Notes under the pieces: generated by a model
The model's input: the letters and a program-made list of their open reading frames with translations, nothing else
Told to the model about the DNA's origin: nothing
Databases searched by the model: none
Assembly (NCBI GenBank): GCA_964019415.1
Contig: OZ025881.1
Location: 6,080,524-6,144,523, forward strand
Length of the DNA: 64,000 nt
Direction: 5' to 3'
From: Ianthella basta
Taxonomy: Eukaryota; Porifera; Demospongiae; Verongiida; Ianthellidae
Part shown: positions 24,712 to 34,518 of the stretch, in pieces
Layout: each line of letters begins with the position of its first letter
Numbering within the stretch: position 1 is the stretch's first letter
Program-made: the position numbers and the translations under genes

Positions 24712-26928
24712 CTAAACATAAATTTGTGAGAGAATGTCCCTTGTTGAGTAGATTCCTTCAATCACCTTCATGAGGCGCACACGGTGCAGTCTCTTTTGAA
24801 TGTTGAGCTCCCGTAGCAGGTCAGCCTCAGTCAGACTGCTGAGTACCTCTCCATCGATCCTCTCCATCTTGAAGGACTCCCTGTACTCCTCAAGCTGCAT
24901 CGCCTCCAGTAGCTCAAGAATCTCATCTGCCTTCAAACTCCGGAGGTAGGTTCGATTTTCGGCAACCTTCTTCTCATTATACTCATCGGAAGTTCCAAGG
25001 GCAGATGCACCAGATAGAGGGGGGTTGCCCAGGGAGGGAGACTTGGTCCGCCTGGTGCTTGACAGGTCTTCCGATATGGTTTGTATAACACTGTGTGGCT
25101 GTGTGGCACTGGGCGAAAACACTTTCTCTGTGGGTGTGGTTTGCTTTGGACGTTTAGTCCAATCTGAGATAGTCTCGTAATTATGTGACATACCTAATTC
25201 GTCAGCATCATCGCATAGTCGTGCCTCCATTTCCATCTCCTTGCTTTGCATGATCACTCTTACCAGTTGTAGGTTGCCTTCTGCTGGTAGTTCGAATACC
25301 TTGCAATCTGATTTCTGCCGTGCATTGAACGGATAAGCCACGAGTAGCTGTTGTTGTGTTATGGACTCAAGTGTCATTTCCTCTTTTGAGTCATAGACAA
25401 GAACCTTCAGGGGAAGCTGACAGTGCTTGACAACTTCCTGCAGCACAAGTGAGGTGTCTCGAGGATGTGTGCTAAAGGTACCTGTACATTTGGCAGTGAT
25501 TGTGAACTCCTGGCCTCCTAAGTCTCGAAGCACGAGTGCACCCTGAAGCTCCTTATTGCCCTTGTTGGTATCTGAAGATTGTTCTCGTTGCAAGAATAGA
25601 ATTGTGCCTGCAGTTACCACATTCTCAGCACTTAGTGCAAACTGCTTGGCCACTGCCACAACCGGTGGCAGTACTTTGTGCATCAGCAGAGCCTTTGCAG
25701 ATAGTGACTGGCTAACTTTCATGCCCTCACAAAGAGGAGACAGCATGGGGGAAGAGGTTGAGGTCAGTGTTATCTCCTTCCCATTGCTGTGAGTCCCATG
25801 GACCTGTGCTGTAGTCTTGATCTTCACCACCATAATCACCTGACCCTTGTCAATAGCTGGTGGACCATCATAGCTGCTCTCAGCTACAAATAGCTGGGGA
25901 AGCTGAACAGTGCCAGAATTTGCAATGTTCCACAGAGAGACTGCATTGCCAGTACGAATAAACTGCTTCATGTCTTGCTCAACCTGCAATTTGTCACTTG
26001 CAGACAGTTGGTCAGGAAGAGAACTGGCCCAACAGGGGACGTCGGAAGAAGAATGTGGCCTTCGGTATGATTCTGTACCGGAATGGTTTATTGAATCAAT
26101 ACTCAAGAACGACCGTGCAATTGGGGAATCTACCTGCTTATTGGCAGCTTCGAATTGAAGCTCTGAAGCCCTCTTCATTATGTTCTTAGTGCCCTCTTGA
26201 CTAGGTGCTCCTCTCATAGTTACCTTTAGTGGTGTAGGTTCAGACATCTTCTTCCACTTGGCAGGTGTCGGCTTGGGCTGTGATTTTGGGACGCTTTGGC
26301 TAAGTTTGGCTATTGCTGCTGTAGGTGTACCTCCTTCAGTGCTGACCTGTGGTGGTATGGGCTCAGACATCTTCCTGGCAGCTATTGGCTTGGGCTGTGA
26401 TTTTGTGGGGCTTTGGCTTGCTGCTGTAGGTGTGCCTCCTCCAGTGCTGTCCTTTGGTGGTGTGGGCTCAGATGTCTTCTTCCCTTTGTCAGGTACTGGC
26501 TGTGGTTGGGGTTTTAGGGAGCTTTGGCTGGCTGCTGTAGGTGTTCCTCTTTCAGTGCTGCCCTTTGGTGGTGTGGGCTCAGATGTCTTCTTCCCTTTGT
26601 CAGGTACTGGCTTTGGCTGGGTTCTTAGGGAACTTTGGCTTGCTGTTGTAGGTGTGCCTCCTTCAGTGCTGCCCTTTGGTGGTGTGGGCTCAGATGTCTT
26701 CTTCCCCTTAGCTACTGTCAGCTTTGGCTGGGGGTTTGGGGAGCTTTGGCTAAGCTTGTCTTTGGCTACTGTAGGCGTACCTCCTCCAGTGCTGACCTTT
26801 CTGCCACCCTTGTTTTCTGTCTTCTGCAGTGGAGGCAGGACCTTGATGTACCCTGCCTGTGCATTTTTCTCTTTACCAGTCCACTTGGGCATTTCAGTCC
26901 AGCTTTCGCTCTGTTTCTGCACTGAGGC
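24712..26928 (-). CDS. CABIT-SAM adaptor, GAREM-like (G2), first exon not found
   Basis: The large exon encodes about 738 aa. No in-frame ATG opens it; instead TTCCATTACAG directly precedes GCC TCA GTG, a good splice acceptor, so a short first exon must lie upstream, probably beyond the (CA)n tract. Layout: six imperfect copies of a roughly 32-aa Ser/Thr/Pro/Lys unit (KKTSEPTPPKGSTEGGTPT type, about residues 40-250), CABIT (about 325-585, LPQLFVAESSYDGPPA), a linker with NYETISDW, and SAM (about 660-730). The last 55 residues are almost the same as in G3-G5, pointing to recent duplication or gene conversion. Function inferred as for GAREM: a phosphotyrosine-regulated adaptor. Confidence 0.82.
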   Translation of the reverse strand, partial: ASVQKQSESWTEMPKWTGKEKNAQAGYIKVLPPLQKTENKGGRKVSTGGGTPTVAKDKLSQSSPNPQPKLTVAKGKKTSEPTPPKGSTEGGTPTTASQSSLRTQPKPVPDKGKKTSEPTPPKGSTERGTPTAASQSSLKPQPQPVPDKGKKTSEPTPPKDSTGGGTPTAASQSPTKSQPKPIAARKMSEPIPPQVSTEGGTPTAAIAKLSQSVPKSQPKPTPAKWKKMSEPTPLKVTMRGAPSQEGTKNIMKRASELQFEAANKQVDSPIARSFLSIDSINHSGTESYRRPHSSSDVPCWASSLPDQLSASDKLQVEQDMKQFIRTGNAVSLWNIANSGTVQLPQLFVAESSYDGPPAIDKGQVIMVVKIKTTAQVHGTHSNGKEITLTSTSSPMLSPLCEGMKVSQSLSAKALLMHKVLPPVVAVAKQFALSAENVVTAGTILFLQREQSSDTNKGNKELQGALVLRDLGGQEFTITAKCTGTFSTHPRDTSLVLQEVVKHCQLPLKVLVYDSKEEMTLESITQQQLLVAYPFNARQKSDCKVFELPAEGNLQLVRVIMQSKEMEMEARLCDDADELGMSHNYETISDWTKRPKQTTPTEKVFSPSATQPHSVIQTISEDLSSTRRTKSPSLGNPPLSGASALGTSDEYNEKKVAENRTYLRSLKADEILELLEAMQLEEYRESFKMERIDGEVLSSLTEADLLRELNIQKRLHRVRLMKVIEGIYSTRDILSQIYV
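26190..26790. repeat. Coding minisatellite in G2
   Basis: Roughly 96-105 bp units, six copies, encode the Lys/Pro/Ser/Thr repeat of G2. Blocks such as TTTGGTGGTGTGGGCTCAGA recur with small changes, and the reading frame is kept in every copy. Confidence 0.85.
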
Positions 26929-27194
26929 CTGTAATGGAATGCTAGTGGGTTGTAGCCATTCTTATCTGCGTACACCTGTGTATACTGAAAATGCATAACA
27001 TTCCTTGTATTGTCTTTCATCTATCACCTGAGTAGTATGACATCATACAGTACCTACATACAGTATGTCCGGTTTGCTGTGTAGACACATACGTAGGGCA
27101 ACCTGGTCTACACACAGGGCATGCATATAATTAATGTATGCACACATACTGTACACACATGCTCACATGCACACACACACACGCACACACACAC

Positions 27195-27253
<59 letters not shown>

Positions 27254-27295
27254 CACACACGCACACCACACACACACAGACACACCACACACACA

Positions 27296-27351
<56 letters not shown>

Positions 27352-27358
27352 ACACACA

Positions 27359-27405
<47 letters not shown>

Positions 27406-28435
27406 CACACGTACACCACACACACAACACACGCACACACACACATGCTCGCACACGCACACACACATACAATTATACATACATGCACACATGTATGTTT
27501 ACATGCACATGTATGCTCACATGGGATGTGTAAATTCTATCCCATTCACCATTTTAATTCATGAGACTGACAGTAGAGGAATTGACTGAAAGTGTACTTA
27601 CCTCTATAGAAGAGTTAACAAAATTGCTGAAGATTACTGCAATGCTAAGGTGTTACTGGGAAGATAAATTTCAGGGCTGAAAGCAATAGCAGATATCAGT
27701 TTAGCTATACCATGGACTGATACCAGGTCCCTGCAGCCATGCACGAGCAGTATACTAACACAGTCACGGTGAGGGAGCACCATCCAATTGTAAGCTCAGA
27801 CAGGAGGCTTATCAGTTTCATTTAACAGGAATGGAAATTTCCACAGAACTGTATTTCTTTTGTCCGGATACATACCCTCTGCAGTGGCTAGTTGCAAGCA
27901 ACTGCCCCTTGAAGTACTCTTTATGTACGTATATCTTCATCTTGTCAGAGCTGCTCCAATGTCAACTGCATATATTTCCTTCCTTGAGTCATATTCCCTT
28001 GCCTTCTGTTCGTGAAGAATCGGTCTAAGTGCATCATGCTATGTATATTCTGTCCCTGTGTTCTGTGCATGACTGACCTTTTTAGATTGTGCACTTCTTA
28101 TATAACTACTTTTCCGCTACACATTCATACTCCTTGACTGGCATGCAGGCAATTGGACTGCCAGGCATGGACACTAACAGTGAACGCTGTTCAGGCACAC
28201 ATTGATTTCATGCACACATACTTTAAATGTACTTTGGTTATGCACTGTATACAATACAAATGCTTGACTGGCGCTTGACAGAGTGACAAGTTTGCAAGTG
28301 GGCAGACTGCATGCTTGAAATGAAACCATGGTTAATGGGATACTTTGTGATGATTAAATGGGCAGTTGACTGCGTATTCACGTTTTTACCATGAGGTAAT
28401 AGCAACAATGCGGAAGCACCTTTTGTAAAGTGCCC
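26929..28435. other. G2-G3 intergenic region
   Basis: The interval contains the (CA)n tract and, from about 28106, the start of duplicated unit A. The missing first exon of G2 should be here, but I cannot place it. No other gene is seen. Confidence 0.6.
27160..27480. repeat. (CA)n microsatellite
   Basis: About 320 bp of interrupted CA dinucleotides. The long open frames here in all six readings are His-Thr or Cys-Val repeats, not proteins. Confidence 0.97.
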
Positions 28436-30099
28436 TCAGATGTACAGTTCACGAAAGATCACTTGCACCGAGTAGATTCCTTCGATCACTTTCATGAGTC
28501 GCACACGGTGCAGTCTCTTTTGCATGTTGAGCTCCCGTAGCAGGTCAGCCTCAGTCAGACTGCTGAGTACCTCTCCGTCAATATTCTCCTTCTTGAAGTA
28601 CTCTCTGTACTCCTCAAGCTGCATTGCCTCCAGCAGCTCGAGAACCTCATCCAACCTTAGACTCCTGAGGTAGGTTAAATTGTTCTTAATGGTCTCTTGC
28701 TTCACTGTACTGTCCAGTGATGCAGAAGCACCTGCCGCTGATAGGGTGCCACTAGACTGCTGCGTACTGGCCAGAATGACATCGGAATGTTGTCGTGAAA
28801 CACCCTTCCTCCATTGTACGGGTGACTCTCCGAGAATCGCATATTGGTATGAGCCATCGTCGTCGCCATCGTCATCACCCTCTGGCTTCCTAAAAATGCT
28901 GTAATACTGAATCTTGCTGACATTTTGCTTGATTGCAAGGCTGACGATCCTCACCACTTGTAGGTTGCAGTCAGCTGGAAACTCATATGTCTCTGAGGTT
29001 TCTGGTTTGCCATGGCATTCACTGAAAGGTTGGGCAACAAGCACCTCTTGCTTGACAATGGATCTCAATGTAACAGCTTCGGGAGAGCTTTCCAGGTAGA
29101 CTTTGACTGGTAACTTGCATGTATGCACTAACTGTACCAGATGCAACTGAATGTCTTGTGGGTGTATGCTGAAGACGCCAGTGCAACTAGCTGTGATAGT
29201 GACTATCTGCCCAGATGTATCTTCGGCTACAATTACGTCGCTGCATCTGCCCTCTCTTTTTGTGTGAGTGTTGAGTAGGATAGTGCCGGTTTGGATAATA
29301 ACCTGTTTCTTGGGATCTTCAAAGGGCTTCATCACTATCATTGCCAGTGGAAGTGAATTGGAGGATAGAAGAGTTTTGGCTGTGAACGTCCTGCTTTCTT
29401 CTGTCTCAAGGCGCGTCAGTAGTAGCTTGCAATTGTGATGCAAAGTAATTCTGTGTCCACTGGTAGTAGTACCATATGCCACTTTAACGGTTTTCTTGTA
29501 TTGCACCATGAGCAGCTCTCCTTCTTTCACCGCTGGAGGGCCTTTGTAATTTGATTTGGCTAAGAAGAGCTGTGGCAGCTGGGTGGAGTGATGCTTGGCA
29601 ACATCCGACAGAGGGATCGTCCTGCCTTCTTCCACGAGCTTCATTTGCCCTGTACCTGGCAGCCCTTGTGCTTTGGCTTTGTGGGCTGCATATGGGACAG
29701 GCAGGGGAGGCCTATTGCGTGCAAAGTTGGCACTTGTGCTGGCTAGTAGGGGACAGGCAGGGGAGGCCTTGTCACCTGCCTCCCTAGACACAGAAGTGTA
29801 TGGAAATATTCTTGACTGAGGGGTATCTAATGAAGTGAAAAGGAGATAAGATAGTGACAGGGCACACTAACCAAAACAGGTATCTTTAGCATTGTTAGCC
29901 CTAGTGTGAAGTGTTTACCTTCTTCTGGTACCGGTTTGTCTGGGGTTGATTTAGAACGGTTGGCCTTCTTGCCACTTCCCAGTACTTCTACTTCTTTTTG
30001 TGGACAAGAATCAGTAGTTGTAGGTCGAAATGGCTGCCTTAATTCAGTCACTTTTACACCTTCTGTTGGTTCAGGACTACTACTAGCACGAGATGCCAT
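28436..30099 (-). CDS. CABIT-SAM adaptor, GAREM-like (G3)
   Basis: Two exons, 30099-29919 and 29826-28436, join in phase 1 to 523 aa. Exon 1 opens MASRASSSPEPTEGV at an ATG and ends PVPEE(G). The acceptor TTCATTAG precedes ATACCCC. Layout: basic/Pro N terminus, Pro-rich PPLPVPYAA, CABIT (about 122-375, LPQLFLAKSNYKGPPA), an acidic linker with YQYAIL, and SAM (about 449-520, ending near RELYI). It is nearly the same as G4, with scattered substitutions and one replaced stretch just after VSREAGDKA, so the pair is a recent duplicate. Relative to GAREM1/2 the linker is very short, and the GRB2-type YxN motifs seen in G6 are absent. Function inferred from the family. Confidence 0.88.
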
Positions 30100-30464
30100 C
30101 TTCCTGCACCAGGAGTTACAGTATATTACACCTGCCTGGCAACTGCATCAACATTTGTATGGTTGCTTGCAGACCACTCTGTGTAGGCCACAGCATAATT
30201 ATATGCAGATTATTCATGGTTTAGTAATGATATTCATAGCCAGGTATTACACTCATGTACTGTGCACTACAGGATGATATTAAGTGTATTATAGGACTTC
30301 CTGAATGTAGAAAGTTGGTTCTGTAACTCATCTGGATGATGAAAATAAGTAAAATACACCAATGAGTGTATCATACTTGCCATGCATAAGTGGTGATAGC
30401 AAACTTGGGCCTTGCAATTTCATCACTTTACACAAGTCCCATCGACGTAAGTATCTATAAGTAG
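30100..30464. other. Upstream region of G3
   Basis: This is the likely promoter and 5' UTR of G3. It is collinear with 42855-43215 upstream of G4. No other feature is seen. Confidence 0.5.
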
Positions 30465-30507
30465 ACACAGCCACACACACAGCCACACACACACACGTAC
30501 ACACACA

Positions 30508-30546
<39 letters not shown>

Positions 30547-30566
30547 ACACATACACACACACCTTC
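30465..30566. repeat. (CA)n tract at left edge of LINE block
   Basis: This dinucleotide tract is the left remnant of the microsatellite that is continuous (43220-43487) in unit B. LINE sequence begins right after it. Confidence 0.85.
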
Positions 30567-32880
30567 CTTCCTTCTGTTTCACTACTGAATTTGGTACGGT
30601 GACCCCCAAATGGGGGAGCAAAGCAAAAGAGTCAAGATCTTCTACTGGTCTGGGTTGCAGGAGTGAACTGTGAATCCCCCGCGACTTCTGAACCACTTTT
30701 ACAGGTTGGACACTGTACAGCTCCTTGTTGGTCATGAACTGGTTTGCGTCTTTCAGCCACACACTTGTGCCTCTTCATGTCACTTTCTCTGTGAAATGTC
30801 CTCAAGCATTTTGGGCATTGTACCTTACTGTCAGTTTGTCCTCTGTGTTGCTCTGTGTGGGTGATATCTGCACAAGCCTCTCTGTAGGTATCACGCCACT
30901 CTTCCCTTGATGTTGTTGCCTTTGCATATCACGTGTCTTCTGGGATTTGCATGTCCTTCAGATCATTGCGTATCACATCTCCAGCGTTTCAGTGGGCCTC
31001 CTTGTGGGTGAGGTTCAGGCAACTAGCTGAACAGACTGACTTTGGGTATACGTTTGTCAGGCATGCGAGCAAGATGTCCAAGCCATTCCAGACGGCATTT
31101 GTAGATTTTATCTGACACCGTTTCCATGTCTCTCCATTGCTGCCTGATGCTCTGAGATGTAATGTGGTTGTCCCACTGCTGTTGGTTTGTGATGCCTAAG
31201 GTACTTCGAGTGCATCTATGATGGAAGGAATCTAGCCTTGTCCGGTCCTTTCTCAGTGGTGTTCAACATTCAGCTCCATAGAGTAGGATGGACAGGATGC
31301 AGGCTTGGTACACCTTATGTTTGGTCTCCACCCTCAGATCTCTAGATCTGTTGTTGAACATTGGTTGACAGAGTGCTCCAAAGGCTCGTGAGGCTTGAGC
31401 TGTTCTCTTGTCAATGTCTGGTTGCACTCCTCCTGATGATGAAATCACTGACCCTAAGTATGAGAACTCATTCACACTCTCTACCTGTTCATCTCCTGCT
31501 GCAATGGGAGCATTGTCTTCAGCAGTAGCCTTTCTACCGCTCACCATCAGCCCATCCAGCTGTATAGTGGCTTGCATGTCTTGCTGGAATGCTTTGATTA
31601 GCTGGACGGTTGGATTGGGTATTCCCAACTTGGCAAGAACCTGCCACAGTGCCTCATGTGGAACCGAGTCATACAGTAGGCCTTTCTGAGATTGATAAAA
31701 GGAAGATTGTCTTTGACCAGAGCTCCCACGATTTCTCCACTAGTTGGCGTATGTCAAATATCATGTCTTAGCACCCTCTGCCTTTGCGGAAACCACACTG
31801 GGACTCGGGCAGTTCTTCCTCTGCAAGTTGTCGTAAACAGTCCTGTAGGATCCTGGCTATCACTTTACCAACCACATCAAGCAGGGAAATACCCCTCCAG
31901 TAGTCACATTTGGACAGGTCTCCTTTCTTAGGGATAGAAATTAGCACCACATCCGTCTTGGGGTGTTTCCAGGTCTGCTTGTGGATGTCTTTCTTGCAGT
32001 ACTATGTGTTGCACAAAGATGCCTCACCGATGGATAAGAAAGCCAGAAGTGCTCATCCAGACCCATTCATCTCCCCCAGTCCATGCGGGCCACGAACACT
32101 TGCCCACATATCTCCTTCACCTTGTCTGGAACCAACACAAGCATCGAAGTCTCTCATGACAACTGTACATAGCACTCACTTGGTGGTATGGCATTCAAAG
32201 CCTGCTGTACTTCATTCTTGAACTTCTTCTTGTCTGCTCTGCTTGCTGAGAATGTTGGTGCATAGCAGGAAAGAATGTGAATGAGATCTGATGTATGCTT
32301 TCCTGTAAGCAGAGTAATTATTACAAGTCGTGAGCTACAAGCCTTTAATTGCTTTCCGCCTGCCTACCATGCCTGCACTGCTAGTCCACTGAGTACAACT
32401 GCTACTCCTTCTCCCCTTTGTCTAGTCTCACCAACATGTGGTGTTGGTCTACCTGCTACAATTACAATACTCTCTCTAACCTTATACACTACATCATTAA
32501 ACTACTTAGTCTTCTGCAGAGCATCCACCGAAATTTTGTACGTCTCCAGTTCTTTCACCACTTGATCTATTCTGCGGTCATCAAATTGCCCTGTCTCAGC
32601 ATGCTGTCTTGCTGTCTCCACCGAACCCTCATAGTCCAGTAAAGTCCTTATGTTCCACGAGCCCAAGGACCAAGTTGAGCCCTTTCGCCTTGCTCTCTGT
32701 GCAGTCTTCATGTTACTCTGGGAGTGCTGCAAGTTCTCCACAGATTGATGCGCAAGAGAAGATACAGGTGGCACCATCAGTCGACGTCCAAAGCCTGAAT
32801 TCATCTCATTCCTTGAGTGTGATTCCATAGCCCCGATAGCTGGCAAGCTTCTGCCGTTCACCCAACTACCACGTTAAGGA
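30567..32880 (-). mobile_element. Degenerate non-LTR retrotransposon, internally deleted (LINE-A)
   Basis: Minus-strand pieces are in the right order: endonuclease start (WSLGSWNIRTL, about 32730), ILSCYAPTF (about 32270), a DFNARVG-like DFDACVGS with GPHGLGEMN (about 32050-32150), an RT fragment (LISIPKKGD...NYWRGISLL; QCGFRKGRGC, 31770-31950), the RT end (FSYLGSVISSSGG; SILLYGAEC, 31263-31628), a WLGHLARMPD segment (about 31080), and a C-terminal C2H2-type finger CPKCLRTFHRESDMKRHKC (about 30780-30840). Most of the endonuclease and the central RT with its catalytic YADD are missing, and frames shift several times. It cannot be active. Confidence 0.85.
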
Positions 32881-33750
32881 GGGGATGGTCTTGCATTTGG
32901 GGGACACACACACACGCACGCGCGCGCACGCACACGCACACACACACAGATCTATCCCAGAGGGGGAAATAAGGTTTTGTGGTTGTGCAGTCATATGTCC
33001 AAGCACTCCTGATTTTGTTCAGTCACACACGTCATACATGTCCACATACTCCTCATTTTGTTTAGTCATTTACATTTTGTCAGGTCAATTGGAACTGTGT
33101 TTCCTAGGAAGCATTGCCTTCTTTACAACTTTGTTATGTACTGTTGATGCAAGGCAAATGGACTACAAATTTGAACAGTTCCAATCTCCTAGGATGCACA
33201 GTAGTGTCACTACTGGAAATGGTAACACTGTTCAAGGAAACAAGGCAAACTTCCTGGGCACTGGTTCCAAAATTGTGGTCCACAAACATGCCACTCCCAC
33301 TCAAGTGAAAGCTGTTGTGTGAAACAACGTAATATGAGCTGGCTGTGGTAGTGTGCAGTGTGGTTGCAGCCTGCACAATGTCAGCCACCGTGACAGGATG
33401 TGACGTCACACCCTGCATGTAGTGCTATGCAAACATCACAATAAGATGGCCACCGAGCGAAGACAGCATTTATGGATTAAGTGCTAGTTTATTAGTCTGT
33501 ACTTCACAAAATTGTCCTTAGTACCCTTCATCCAATAACCAGTGAACATGGAAGTCCTTTGGAGAATATTGGTCAAGGTTTAGGCTGAATAATCTGATCG
33601 GTCGCTTTACTGACCACTTGAAATAATGCACAGTCATTCAACTAAAATGCTCGGAAATTGACCGATGACCAACCGTTATTTCGACCACTGCTGTCCTGCC
33701 CTGTTTTGTAGCTGTCGTTTCTGGTCTCACCATCCCAGGTCCAGGTCTGG
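32881..33750. other. Spacer between LINE fragments
   Basis: It begins with a CA/CG microsatellite (32905-32950). The rest has no recognisable gene. A 145-codon plus-strand frame at 32885-33322 looks non-coding. Confidence 0.5.
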
Positions 33751-34240
33751 TCAGCAAACATGTACCTTGAAGCCACCTTGATTTAAGAACCATCTGCCAC
33801 ATGTGGTACAGTGCACTGCTCCTCTCTGCTGGCTAGCAGGTTTCATCCTCTCTTGGATGCACTTGTACCTCTTCTTGTCTCCTTCACGGCGGAAGGTCCT
33901 CTGGCAGGCGTCACATGTGACAGAGTAGTCATGTGATGTTGCTCGCTGTGATGCTTGTGAGTTGGTGTGGTACTTTAGTCCCACGTTGCATACTGTTCCC
34001 CAGGTGTTTCTTGATGTCGTGGCACTCTCGTACCATTCCTTCTCATCTACACCAATAGTCTTCAGATCATCCCGGATTGCATCTCTCCACCTCTTCTTTG
34101 GGCTACACTTTGGTCAAGGTTGAAAGAACCATCCAAAAAGGATCTTCTTGGGCATCCCATTATCTGGTATACGTATGTGCTACATGGCCCAGCCACTGCA
34201 GTCTTCGCTTGGTGATCTTCTCTGTGATTGTCTCTATCTC
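33751..34240 (-). mobile_element. 3' tail of a second LINE (LINE-B)
   Basis: On the minus strand a RLQWLGHVA-like stretch (about 34190) is followed by a zinc-finger tail CDACQRTFRREGDKKRYKC...CTTCGRWFLNQGG (33770-33930), close in sequence to the tail of LINE-A. Everything upstream of the RT thumb is missing, as expected from 5' truncation or deletion. Confidence 0.75.
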
Positions 34241-34403
34241 CCCACACACACATAGTTACACACACACACACATGCCACATTTCAACACTTGCAAAAACAC
34301 ACAAAGCACACACACAGCACACACACACACACAGCACACACAAACACACACAGCACACAAACACACATGTGCACGTGCCATACTTCAACACTTGCAAAAA
34401 CAC

Positions 34404-34442
<39 letters not shown>
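34241..34442. repeat. CA-rich repeat with internal duplication between LINE-B and LINE-C
   Basis: A CA microsatellite contains two copies of a non-CA word, TTCAACACTTGCAAAAACAC, about 112 bp apart. The tract abuts the 3' end of LINE-C. Confidence 0.8.
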
Positions 34443-34518
34443 TTCCTTTCGCTGCTTTTATTCCTATGAGGAACAATGCAGGCCAATTCACTGTGGTTGT
34501 GTTGGAGCTTGAGGTGGT

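Noticed and set aside
26258..26998. 246-codon plus-strand frame with Gly/Val-rich repeats
   Set aside because: It is the antisense reading of the G2 coding minisatellite.
27108..27589. Long open frames on both strands across (CA)n/(TG)n tracts (also 370-860, 34062-34512, 43172-43699, 44944-45365, 52090-52653, 56081-56288)
   Set aside because: The translations are His-Thr or Cys-Val dipeptide repeats produced by the microsatellite in every frame. No protein composition, no splice context.
33114..33322. Plus-strand frames between LINE fragments
   Set aside because: No homology or domain seen and no splice partners. They lie within a mobile-element block.
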